A stretch of DNA of 32,140 nucleotides from a virus: positions 1-32,140 of the IMG/VR virus record IMGVR_UViG_3300030328_001409; one strand, 5' to 3'. Shown here piece after piece: positions 1-7,109 of this stretch; position 1 is the stretch's first letter, and every line of letters begins with the position of its first letter. The position numbers were made by a program, and so were the translations under genes. The notes beneath the pieces are model-generated. The model had not been told where the DNA came from, made no database searches, and saw nothing but the letters and a program-made list of their open reading frames with translations.

Positions 1-707
1 TGGGATCTGGTTCTGTTACACCTGCGGTGACTTCGCCGGAGGCACGTCGCCGTGATCTGGGATCTGGTTCTGCGAGGTCTACGACTTCGCCGGAGGCGCG
101 TCGTACTGGTTTGGGTGGTGGTTCTGCTAACAATCCCCGTAATCAAGCAGGTAGTTATGGGCTTGGCGCAAGGCCGGTTTCTCCTGCGTGGGAGGCTTTA
201 GGTTACAACGTTAATCCACCAGTAAGAACGTTTCCTAATCCTTCTGAATACGTAGATCCCGTGATGGAGGACAGATGGGGAGTGTTGGCTGATTTGGTAG
301 GTACAATGACTTCGCCCTTCATAAATGCTGCACAAACTGGTTACGGAGCGATAGAACGCGCTCTTGATGGTTTGATGATGGGAGAGCATCCTTGGCGGCA
401 AAATGCGGCTGGTCAATGGTACGGTGGCCCGTATGGAGTAAACCCAGAAGGGGTTATACCGGGTCGGCCTATGCCGGGTGTGTTTAGTGGCGGTCAGCAG
501 GTATTTGATGATGGGACTGGAAACTTTTACAGATATGAAAGTGATCCTCGCACAAGTGAAAACTATGTGTCAACTCCGGCTAATCCTTATGACGTTGGGT
601 TGTGGGGTTACGGGTATGATACCCACCAATACGGGCGAGATCGGCTTCAAGCGCCTCAGTACGGTATCCAATACGGGGAACGTTACCCGTTAGGGTTTGG
701 TCAATAG
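1..707 (+). CDS. Virion-associated protein of unknown function, 5' end cut off
   Basis: The reading frame is open from base 3 of the window, so the gene starts upstream and the GTG at 27 is probably not its start. The visible N-terminal part carries an imperfect 18-19 residue repeat built on GSGS followed by TSPEARR, which looks like a flexible linker. After it come a Pro/Gly/Tyr-rich stretch and a short predicted-helical segment around GVLADLVGTMTSP. The C-terminus is rich in Tyr and Gly (repeated QYG/YG). I do not recognise the family. It lies 6 bases upstream of the terminase ATPase gene, so it is probably part of the packaging/structural operon. Codon use (T-ending codons, TTG for Leu) matches its neighbours. 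Confidence 0.6.
   Translation, partial: GSGSVTPAVTSPEARRRDLGSGSARSTTSPEARRTGLGGGSANNPRNQAGSYGLGARPVSPAWEALGYNVNPPVRTFPNPSEYVDPVMEDRWGVLADLVGTMTSPFINAAQTGYGAIERALDGLMMGEHPWRQNAAGQWYGGPYGVNPEGVIPGRPMPGVFSGGQQVFDDGTGNFYRYESDPRTSENYVSTPANPYDVGLWGYGYDTHQYGRDRLQAPQYGIQYGERYPLGFGQ
3..116 (+). repeat. Imperfect in-frame tandem repeat, period 54-57 bp
   Basis: Two and a bit copies of a unit encoding GSGS-(5-6 residues)-TSPEARR-(2-3 residues)-LG. Copies of ggatctggttctg begin at 3 and 60, and copies of acttcgccggaggc begin at 30 and 84. The first unit is 19 residues and the second 18. The array may extend left of the window. Confidence 0.7.
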
Positions 708-713
708 GCGCGA

Positions 714-1604
714 ATGAGTCGTGTCGCTGATCTACGGAGAGAGGCTGAATGGCGTAGATGCGTCAACGACGAAGAGCATTTTCTTCGCAATTATTGGCAT
801 ATCGCTCACCCTGCTCACGGTAGGATACTGTTTGATCTACGAGAGGCTCAAAGATACGCTCTCGGACATTGGGATGCTCACCGATACTCGCTAACCCTTA
901 AAGCGAGACAGATCGGATGGTCCACCTTAGTGGCGGCCCATCAGTTCTGGCTGGCGTTCTTCCACCCTGATCAAAACATTATTGACCTGTCACGTACAGA
1001 ACGTGAATCCGTTCTGTTGTTGAAGAAAACCAAGTACGGATATAAGCATTTGCCTGAATGGATGATAGACCGTGGTCCAAAATCGTTAATGGAACATCAA
1101 CAACGAATGGCGTTTGATAATGGATCACAAATAACATCCATGCCTTCAGCGTCAGATCCGGCCCGTGGCGAATCTGCCTCCCTCATAGTAGTGGATGAAT
1201 GGGCTTTCCTGCCTAACCCTGAAGAAGCATGGGCTTCCATAGAGCCGGTAGCCGACGTTGGCGGACGCATCATCGGCTTATCCACCGCTAACGGTTCAGG
1301 TAACTTCTACCATCAACTCTGGGTAGGGTCGCAGACAGGCGTAAACAAATTTGCGCCTATGTTTTTTCCGTGGTCTGCGACTGAGGACCGCGCGGATGCG
1401 TGGTATCAGGAGAAAGTTGACTCTATGTTGCCTTGGCAACTCGCGCAGGAGTATCCTACTACGCCGGAAGAGGCGTTTATTAAGTCTGGTAACCCTGTTT
1501 TTGATTTGGATGTTTTGGAAAGCATGGAGTTGGAGTGCCGTGAGGGTGCCTCTGGTTGGTTGCATTACGCTCAGGGCAGCGGTGTGGAGTTTAGAGTGTC
1601 ATGA
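714..1604 (+). CDS. terL: Terminase large subunit, ATPase half (split TerL)
   Basis: This is the N-terminal motor domain of the DNA packaging terminase. Motifs in order: a Walker A-like segment KARQIGWST (residues 63-71), Walker B LIVVDE (157-162, with D161 E162), and the coupling motif STAN (190-193). It ends 'PTTPEEAFIKSGNPVF' plus a short linker. In ordinary TerL proteins this linker continues directly into the RNase H-like nuclease, but here a TGA stop (1602-1604) ends the protein at 296 residues. The nuclease is encoded 266 bases further on, at 1870-2544. The stop overlaps the ATG of the ferredoxin gene (ATGA, 1601-1604), so translation is likely coupled. The two halves sum to 520 residues, a normal TerL length. 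The split could be functional (two subunits) or the product of a gene insertion. Confidence 0.92.
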   Translation: MSRVADLRREAEWRRCVNDEEHFLRNYWHIAHPAHGRILFDLREAQRYALGHWDAHRYSLTLKARQIGWSTLVAAHQFWLAFFHPDQNIIDLSRTERESVLLLKKTKYGYKHLPEWMIDRGPKSLMEHQQRMAFDNGSQITSMPSASDPARGESASLIVVDEWAFLPNPEEAWASIEPVADVGGRIIGLSTANGSGNFYHQLWVGSQTGVNKFAPMFFPWSATEDRADAWYQEKVDSMLPWQLAQEYPTTPEEAFIKSGNPVFDLDVLESMELECREGASGWLHYAQGSGVEFRVS

Positions 1605-1873
1605 GTTCTATAAAAGTGTGGATAGATCAAGATTTGTGCACTGGCGACGGCTTGTGCGCTGAGATTGCTCCTGATGTTTTCCAAATGCATGATGATGGTT
1701 TGGCTTATGTGAAGGAAAAGGAATGGTCAACTATTTATGGTTCCTCTGGTGCGGAACCTGTTTTGAAGATGGCTGAGGGTATGGCTGTTGTTCAGGAAGT
1801 TGACCTTGAGGCTACTATTGAGTCTGCTGAAGAATGTCCCGGTGAATGTATTTTTATTGAGGTTTTTGAATGA
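1601..1873 (+). CDS. Single-cluster ferredoxin encoded inside the terminase locus
   Basis: This is a 90-residue electron carrier. The cluster motif is C13-x2-D16-x2-C19 near the N-terminus, within DLCTGDGLCAEIAPDVF, and C79-P-G-E-C83 near the C-terminus. This matches one-cluster bacterial/actinobacterial ferredoxins. An Asp in the second ligand position, as in Pyrococcus ferredoxin, can coordinate a [4Fe-4S] cluster or leave a [3Fe-4S] cluster, so the cluster type cannot be settled from sequence. The gene overlaps the terminase ATPase gene by ATGA (1601-1604) and the terminase nuclease gene by ATGA (1870-1873). GGAG at 1586-1589 is a possible, rather distant ribosome binding site. Codon use resembles its neighbours, so this is not a very recent arrival or an assembly graft. 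Its redox partner is unknown. Confidence 0.9.
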   Translation: MSSIKVWIDQDLCTGDGLCAEIAPDVFQMHDDGLAYVKEKEWSTIYGSSGAEPVLKMAEGMAVVQEVDLEATIESAEECPGECIFIEVFE

Positions 1874-2544
1874 GTTTAACTGTTTGGAAAGAACCTGAAA
1901 GCAACCATATTTACTGTATGGGTGTTGATACTGCTGAGGGTTTAGCGCATGGCGACTTTTCCTGTATTCAGGTTTTGGATGTGCGTACGGGCGAGCAGGT
2001 CGCAATATGGCATGGCCATATTCCTCCTGACGAGTTAGCGCATGAGGTTAATAATCTTGGCTTGTGGTACAACAAGGCTTTGTGTTGCGTGGAATCCAAC
2101 AATCATGGTTTGACTACGATTGTTCAGTTGCGTCATTTGGGTTATCCGAACATGTTTAGGAAGCGTTCTTTGAATCAGGTCACTAATACTGTTTCGCAAG
2201 AGTTTGGTTGGAAAACTACTCGTACGTCTAAACCTTTGTTGATTGATGATTTGGGTATGGCTTTACGTAGCGATGAATTGCGGTTGTATGATCGTTTTAC
2301 TGTCGCTGAGTTGCGTTCTTATGTTCGTAATGAGCGTGGCACAATGTCTGGTTCTCCGCATGATGACCGTGTGATGGCTTTGGCGCTATCTAATCAGATG
2401 CGCCAATACGCTTTCATGCCAGAGTATGCTCCTGTTGTTGACGACTATTGGACTGTGGATTGGTTTATGAGAATGGTTATGAACGATGATTCTGATGCGC
2501 CTGACACTAAGATTGGTGCTGCAACTGTAAGAGGTTCTATTTAA
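1870..2544 (+). CDS. terL: Terminase large subunit, nuclease half (split TerL)
   Basis: This is the RNase H-like endonuclease domain that cuts concatemeric DNA during packaging. Acidic active-site candidates are D20 in YCMGVDTAEG, E75 in CCVESNNHG and D165/D166 in SPHDDRVMAL. These are the usual three positions of the TerL nuclease. The protein begins MSLTVWKEPE, which is where the interdomain linker of an intact TerL would be. The ATG overlaps the ferredoxin stop (ATGA, 1870-1873). A GAGG at 1859-1862 with a 7-base spacer gives it its own ribosome binding site. The codon immediately before the ATG in this frame is TGA, so read-through or frameshifting from upstream cannot extend it. An assembled motor would therefore need the two polypeptides to associate. 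Confidence 0.92.
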   Translation: MSLTVWKEPESNHIYCMGVDTAEGLAHGDFSCIQVLDVRTGEQVAIWHGHIPPDELAHEVNNLGLWYNKALCCVESNNHGLTTIVQLRHLGYPNMFRKRSLNQVTNTVSQEFGWKTTRTSKPLLIDDLGMALRSDELRLYDRFTVAELRSYVRNERGTMSGSPHDDRVMALALSNQMRQYAFMPEYAPVVDDYWTVDWFMRMVMNDDSDAPDTKIGAATVRGSI

Positions 2545-2547
2545 TTT

Positions 2548-2571
2548 GGGACACACCGTCCCTTCTATATG
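2548..2571 (+). promoter_or_regulatory. Intergenic GGGACA...TATAT element, copy A, with hairpin
   Basis: GGGAC (2548-2552) and GTCCC (2558-2562) form a perfect 5-bp stem with a 5-base loop. GGGACA is followed 12 bases later by TATATG. The same arrangement recurs at 5021, 13733 and 22342, always in a gap between late genes. It could be a phage-specific promoter or an RNA processing/stability element. Confidence 0.4.
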
Positions 2572-2594
2572 AAGATATTATTGGAGGATATTTA

Positions 2595-2861
2595 ATGGCA
2601 TCAAAATTTGTGTCCCATACAAGCGGTACCCGTACTGTTGATGGAACCGGCCAAAGTTCACGTATGGAGCGCGGTCAATCCGTATGTTCCAATCCGGCTA
2701 AAGAGGGTACTTCTACGAATACGCAGAAGTCAGCCCCTCGTGCAGCAGGTAGCGGCGATCTAGGTGCTGGTACCAAAGCACGTAAAACTCCGTTTAACCA
2801 ACATGGAACTACAGGTAACGTAGAGCCTGCCGGTCAACAGCCTAAACATAGTCGCGGCTAG
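2595..2861 (+). CDS. Small basic, low-complexity protein, unknown
   Basis: An 88-residue protein rich in Ser, Thr, Gly, Asn and Gln with scattered Lys/Arg. No hydrophobic core is visible and a single Cys is present, so it is probably disordered. It follows the split terminase and element copy A, with TTGGAGG (2581-2587) as a strong ribosome binding site. The next gene starts 2 bases after its stop. The position between terminase and portal suggests a virion or packaging accessory role, but no family is recognised. Confidence 0.6.
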   Translation: MASKFVSHTSGTRTVDGTGQSSRMERGQSVCSNPAKEGTSTNTQKSAPRAAGSGDLGAGTKARKTPFNQHGTTGNVEPAGQQPKHSRG

Positions 2862-2863
2862 TA

Positions 2864-3133
2864 ATGGCGGTTTTACCACCGTCTGCTACCTTTGAAGAGT
2901 TCAGCGCTTATTGCGCTGAATTGAATGGACCTCAGACGGATGAAGAGGTTGCTGAATTGTGGGAGTGGCGGCAGAAACTTTTGGGTTTCCAAGTCATAAC
3001 TGGCGCTGGGTTTAGATCCATGCTTCCTGCCGATGAACAGCATATGACTATTAAAGAAAGAGGCGATAAGGCTTACGCTGAGGCGAAAGCGTCTGGTCGC
3101 AATATTGAACCTGTTGGAGAACGGTGGGTGTAA
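2864..3133 (+). CDS. Small acidic protein upstream of portal, unknown
   Basis: An 89-residue protein, probably mostly helical (TFEEFSAYCAELNG, TDEEVAELWEWRQKLLG). It starts 2 bases after the previous stop, and its own TAA shares its last base with the portal ATG (TAATG, 3131-3135). The order terminase / small genes / portal is common in podoviruses. I do not recognise a family and cannot say whether it is a small terminase subunit. Confidence 0.65.
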   Translation: MAVLPPSATFEEFSAYCAELNGPQTDEEVAELWEWRQKLLGFQVITGAGFRSMLPADEQHMTIKERGDKAYAEAKASGRNIEPVGERWV

Positions 3134-5019
3134 TGGCTCGTAAAACCCGTAAAGAAAAATATGAATTAATCAACGAGAGGCTTATAGCGTCTACTCGTTG
3201 GCGTGAAGAGATGGGTTATGACCGTCTTTGGCGACGCATGATTGACCTTTACCGGGGTAAGCATTGGCCACAAACTACTTCTAATGAAGATTTGATAGCG
3301 GTAAACATAGCGTTTTCCACTATTAACGTTATCGCTCCTTCGGTTTCAGTTAATCATCCTAAAATTGTTGTAACACCTAATAAGCCAGAGGACGAGGATC
3401 GTTCTGCTTTTGTTGAAGCAGTAGTTAATCATCTTTGGAAGCATCACGATTTCCGCAGCCCGTTTAAACGTGCTGTTAAAGATTTTCTTATTTTCGGTCA
3501 CGGCTGGATTAAAGTTGGTTGGAAGTTTGTTGAGCAGGAACGTGCGTTAAGCGATTCTGAAAGAGATGTTTATTTAGACGAAGCGATAATGGAGGCTGAC
3601 ACCTTCGCTATGCAGAACCCTGATTTGGCTGGGGATTTACCAACCGATGATGATTTGATGGCTAATTTACCTTCAACAGAGATGACCATTGTTGAAGATC
3701 AACCGTTTGTTGAACGTGTGTCACCTTTTGATATTCTCGTAGATCCTGAAGCGACGTGCATGGATGACGCTAAATGGATCGCTCAAAGAGTGATACGTCC
3801 TTTAGATGAAGCGCAGGCTGATAAACGATACAAACCTTCAGCGAGAAGAAAATTGTCTGCTGATGCTACTGTTACAGATGCGTTACAGAATCCTGCTAGA
3901 GATGACCGTTACGTTTCTGATGCTGAACGTGTAATCATTTGGGAATACTACGACATTATGGATAACACTATGTCTGTCTTGGCTGACTCTGGCGACGAGT
4001 TTCTTGTGGACCCAACTCCTATGCCGTATGCGTATGGTCAACCGTTTGTGATGATACGCAACTATGATGTTCCTGATTTCTTTTACCCTATGGGTGATTT
4101 AGAAGCAATAGAGTCTTTACAAGAAGAACTAGATAAAACCCGAAGTCAATTAGTTAACGCTAGAAAACGGTATGGACGTAAATATTTATACCATGAACGT
4201 TCTTTTGGTCCTGAAGGTCGTGAGGCTTTAGAATCTGAACAAGATGGACGGTTTGTTCCTGTTGTTGACGAGAACAAACCTTTGTCTGAAGTTGTTATGC
4301 CTTTGCCTCAGATACCGTTGTCGCCTGAAGTTTACAATACTTCTTCAATTATTGAAAACGATATTAACGTTGTATCAGGTGTTTCCGAGTATGCTCGCGG
4401 TCAAATGCCTGAGATAAGGCGTACTGCTACTGAGGCTTCAATTATTGCTGATGCTGGTAACGCTAGAGCGGCAGACAAGTTAGCAATCGTAGAATTAAGC
4501 ATCGGCATGATTGCCCGTCGCGTAATCCAAGTTATGCAACAATTTATGACTGGTGAGCAGATGGCTCATGTCGCCGCTAATGGTGGCGAAAATCTTTTCA
4601 TTCCTTTCAACAGAGAAGACATTATCGGAGAATACGATTTCAGTGTTGAGGCTGGTTCTACTCAGCCAATGAACGACACTATTAGGAAACAGCAGGCTGT
4701 TTCTTTACTAAACGCTATGGCTCCTTTGATTGGAACTGTAATTGATCCTATGGCTTTAGCGAAACATGTTCTTCAGCAAGGATTTGGTATTAAAAATCCT
4801 GATAAGTTTATTATGCAGCAACAACCTATGCCGATGGGACCGGAACAAGGCGGTCCTGAAGGTGGAATGGATGCTGCTATGGGGATGCCTCCTGATATGG
4901 GGGCAATGATGCCGCCTACGGCTCCTGAAGCCGGTGCTTTTGCACCGACTGGCGGCATTCCCCCTGAGTTGTTAGCACAAATGCAAGGCCAAATGGGTTT
5001 GGATTTGTTTAACTTATAA
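3133..5019 (+). CDS. Portal protein
   Basis: A 628-residue head-tail connector. It forms the dodecameric ring at the packaging vertex through which DNA enters and leaves the capsid. The N-terminus is a charged helix (KEKYELINERLIASTRWREE). The segments YRGKHWP, AVNIAFSTINVIAPSV and PFDILVDPEATCMDDAKWI are typical of podoviral portals in aquatic phages. The C-terminus from about residue 555 is Met/Pro/Gly-rich (GMPPDMGAMMPP) and probably disordered. The ATG at 3133 was chosen because it overlaps the previous stop (TAATG). An in-frame GTG at 3124 lies inside the previous gene and has no better ribosome binding site. Confidence 0.88.
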   Translation: MARKTRKEKYELINERLIASTRWREEMGYDRLWRRMIDLYRGKHWPQTTSNEDLIAVNIAFSTINVIAPSVSVNHPKIVVTPNKPEDEDRSAFVEAVVNHLWKHHDFRSPFKRAVKDFLIFGHGWIKVGWKFVEQERALSDSERDVYLDEAIMEADTFAMQNPDLAGDLPTDDDLMANLPSTEMTIVEDQPFVERVSPFDILVDPEATCMDDAKWIAQRVIRPLDEAQADKRYKPSARRKLSADATVTDALQNPARDDRYVSDAERVIIWEYYDIMDNTMSVLADSGDEFLVDPTPMPYAYGQPFVMIRNYDVPDFFYPMGDLEAIESLQEELDKTRSQLVNARKRYGRKYLYHERSFGPEGREALESEQDGRFVPVVDENKPLSEVVMPLPQIPLSPEVYNTSSIIENDINVVSGVSEYARGQMPEIRRTATEASIIADAGNARAADKLAIVELSIGMIARRVIQVMQQFMTGEQMAHVAANGGENLFIPFNREDIIGEYDFSVEAGSTQPMNDTIRKQQAVSLLNAMAPLIGTVIDPMALAKHVLQQGFGIKNPDKFIMQQQPMPMGPEQGGPEGGMDAAMGMPPDMGAMMPPTAPEAGAFAPTGGIPPELLAQMQGQMGLDLFNL

Positions 5020-5020
5020 T

Positions 5021-5045
5021 GGGACAGTTAGTCCCTCTTTAATAG
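5021..5045 (+). promoter_or_regulatory. Intergenic GGGACA...TAATAG element, copy B, with hairpin
   Basis: GGGAC (5021-5025), loop AGTTA, GTCCC (5031-5035): the same perfect 5-bp stem and 5-base loop as copy A but with a different loop sequence, which suggests that the pairing itself is conserved. TAATAG follows GGGACA after 13 bases. It starts 1 base after the portal stop codon and lies upstream of the scaffold and capsid genes. Confidence 0.42.
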
Positions 5046-5080
5046 AGCAACCTTATGGACTCTAAGTGAGGTAAAACAAA

Positions 5081-5821
5081 ATGGAAGACGAGTTGATGGA
5101 ACCCACGGAAGTGGATACTTCGGAAGCGTCAGAGGAAGTATTAGAGGAACCTGTTGAGGGAGCCTACACCGTAAAGGTGGATGGCGAACAACATCAGGTC
5201 AGCCTTGAAGAACTTCAAGACGGCTACCAACGACAAGCAGATTACACACGTAAGACGCAAGAGTTGGCAGACGAACGTAGACGGTTACAGCAAGCGGAAG
5301 CGATAGTGTCTTCGTTGGAAAATAATCCAGCAGAGACTTTAAATGCTTTAGGAGAAGCCTTTGGTTTGGTAGCACAACCACCGGCTCCGATACGGAATAC
5401 TCATAATGATTGGTATGACGATGAAGAGCCTGAACAAATGGATGCTACTGCAATGCGCGTATCTGAATTAGAGCAACGTTTAGCGCAGCAAGATCGTCTA
5501 GCACGTAGAAATAACATAGAAAAACAAGTAGATAGTCTTAAAGATCAATACGGAGATTTTGACTCTAATGAACTTTTTCAACATGCGTTGCGGCACAAAA
5601 TAGGAAACCTTGAAGCAGCATTAACTCATATGCGGTTTAATGAAGTTTCTGATAAAGCGACAAAGTTGGAAAAGGAACAAGAGCGTACTGGGGCTAAACG
5701 GGATGCCGCAGTTGTTGAATCTGGTGGTTCAACAGCAGCGAACGCTGTTAAAACTCAGGCTAAAAATCCTCCGCAAACGATCAGAGAGGCTTTTGCTCAG
5801 GCTAAGAAAAACTTAACCTGA
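5081..5821 (+). CDS. Capsid scaffolding protein
   Basis: A 246-residue, strongly acidic, coiled-coil-rich protein directly upstream of the major capsid gene, the classical place for a scaffold. The N-terminal part includes a YTVKVDGEQHQVSLEEL segment followed by a long heptad-like region (QADYTRKTQELADERRRLQQ). The middle and C-terminal halves are helical with basic patches (AREAFAQAKK-like tail), as expected for capsid contact. Scaffolds direct procapsid assembly and are absent from mature particles. The ATG at 5081 follows GTGAGG. Function is inferred from composition and position, not from a catalytic motif. Confidence 0.72.
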   Translation: MEDELMEPTEVDTSEASEEVLEEPVEGAYTVKVDGEQHQVSLEELQDGYQRQADYTRKTQELADERRRLQQAEAIVSSLENNPAETLNALGEAFGLVAQPPAPIRNTHNDWYDDEEPEQMDATAMRVSELEQRLAQQDRLARRNNIEKQVDSLKDQYGDFDSNELFQHALRHKIGNLEAALTHMRFNEVSDKATKLEKEQERTGAKRDAAVVESGGSTAANAVKTQAKNPPQTIREAFAQAKKNLT

Positions 5822-5851
5822 TAATTTCACTGTAGGAGGTGGAGAAATAAA

Positions 5852-6793
5852 ATGGCTGGTAACAGTAATTTTGATGAAATACTTTCCACTACCCTGAATA
5901 ACTACGTGCCGAAATTAGTTGATAACGTCTTTTCGGCTCGGCCTCTGTTTTATGCCTTGACAAAAGGTGACAACATTCGGCGCATTTCAGGTGGTGCGAA
6001 AATTGTAACTCCTATTATGTATGGTTCAAACTCTACCGCTGCTTCATATTCAGGCGATCAGACACTGACGACTACCGCTCAAACGGGAATCTCAGCCGCT
6101 GAATACGACTGGAAACAGTACGCAGCAACAGTAACTATTACTGGTATTGAAGAAGCCAAAAATAATGGCGAGGCTCAAATAATTGACTTGCTTGAAGGAA
6201 AAATTTTCCAAGCACAGGAAACAATCATTGATAACATGAACACCATGTTTTGGGGTGATGGTTCTGGCAACTCAAGCAAGGACTGGGAAGGTGTGCAAAG
6301 TTTAGTTTCTGGTAGCACTGTGGGTGGTATTAACCCCGGTGGCTCTGGTAACTCTTTCTGGGCGCCAACTCAAACAAACCTTGGTGGAGCGTTGTCTCTT
6401 TCAGGAATGGGAACTATTTATAACACCATTTCTGTAGGTAACGACCAACCTACCATCATATTTGCAAGACAACAGGGCTATGAAGCCTACGAAGCATTGC
6501 TTTCAAGTCAGATTCGGTACACCGACACTGACTTGGCTGACGGTGGATTCCAAAATCTTATGTTCAAGGGTGCGCCCATAACATTTGATGATGCTTGTCC
6601 AGCAAATGAAATGTATTTCCTTAATACGAAATACATTCAACTTGTAGGCCACAGCGATGTTTGGTTCAAACCAACTCCGTTCGTGCGCCCAACTAACCAA
6701 GATGCTGTGTACTCACAAATTCTTAGTTACGGAAACTTAACTATTAGCAACCGTGCGCGTCAAGGACGTTTACACGGAATTACTAACGGTTAA
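5852..6793 (+). CDS. Major capsid protein (HK97-type fold)
   Basis: A 313-residue shell protein. The N-terminus (NFDEILSTTLNNYVPKLVDN) leads into a segment typical of phage coat proteins: RRISGGAKIVTPIMYG, then EYDWKQYAATVTITG. A central QETIIDNMNTMFWGDGSGN region and a C-terminal LGHSDVWFKPTPFVRP-like strand region complete the HK97-type order. The ribosome binding site TAGGAGGTGGAG (5833-5844) is the strongest in the window, consistent with very high expression. A stable hairpin follows the stop codon at 6805-6830. Family assignment comes from sequence pattern and from the portal-scaffold-capsid order. Confidence 0.88.
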   Translation: MAGNSNFDEILSTTLNNYVPKLVDNVFSARPLFYALTKGDNIRRISGGAKIVTPIMYGSNSTAASYSGDQTLTTTAQTGISAAEYDWKQYAATVTITGIEEAKNNGEAQIIDLLEGKIFQAQETIIDNMNTMFWGDGSGNSSKDWEGVQSLVSGSTVGGINPGGSGNSFWAPTQTNLGGALSLSGMGTIYNTISVGNDQPTIIFARQQGYEAYEALLSSQIRYTDTDLADGGFQNLMFKGAPITFDDACPANEMYFLNTKYIQLVGHSDVWFKPTPFVRPTNQDAVYSQILSYGNLTISNRARQGRLHGITNG

Positions 6794-6804
6794 TTCTATT
6801 GTTA

Positions 6805-6830
6805 GGTGGGGGCTGCTTGCAGCCCTCACC
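6805..6830 (+). promoter_or_regulatory. Hairpin with CUUG-type loop after the capsid gene
   Basis: Bases 6805-6816 pair with 6819-6830: a 12-position inverted repeat containing one G-T wobble. The innermost C-G pair would flank only TT, so in RNA it probably opens to an 11-bp stem capped by CUUG closed by G-C, a known stable tetraloop. No T-tract follows, so it is more likely an mRNA 3'-end stabiliser or attenuator than a factor-independent terminator. Confidence 0.6.
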
Positions 6831-6849
6831 CGACATGAAAGAATAAAGT

Positions 6850-7101
6850 ATGTCAAGAACTAACGCACTCGCTTATACACAAAACATGAGACCTTACGGT
6901 CAGCCAGCAGAAAATTTTAGAGATGCTACTCCACGCCCTCAAGCGATTGGGCCGAACAGAAATGTTCGTCAGGTGGCAGATACCAGCGTGATCGCTCCTG
7001 TGTATGATTCAAATATTTGTTCTGCGTCTAAAAAGAATGGTGAACCTTGTAAGGGGCATAGGGTTGCGGATAGCGAGTTTTGTTCTTTTCATAGAGGATA
7101 G
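6850..7101 (+). CDS. Small protein with C-terminal Cys/His zinc-binding motif
   Basis: An 83-residue protein. The first 50 residues are polar, Pro/Asn-rich and probably disordered. The C-terminus carries C57-x9-C67-x10-C78-x2-H81 (CSASKKNGEPCKGH...CSFH), with H70 as a further candidate ligand. This resembles the short treble-clef-like Cys/His modules seen in many phage proteins. It lies between the capsid and connector genes, so it may be a head protein, but no specific function can be assigned. The ribosome binding site is weak (AAAGAATAAAG). Confidence 0.65.
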   Translation: MSRTNALAYTQNMRPYGQPAENFRDATPRPQAIGPNRNVRQVADTSVIAPVYDSNICSASKKNGEPCKGHRVADSEFCSFHRG

Positions 7102-7109
7102 GGGTTTTA

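Noticed and set aside
1601-1873. Intein or intron as the cause of the TerL split
   Set aside because: The insert encodes a full ferredoxin with its own start and stop, shows no intein splice or homing endonuclease motifs, and is too short and too protein-like for a group I intron.
1586-1873. Programmed frameshifting that would rejoin the TerL halves
   Set aside because: No slippery heptamer is seen at either junction, and the nuclease frame has TGA directly before its ATG. Coupled re-initiation explains the ATGA overlaps better.
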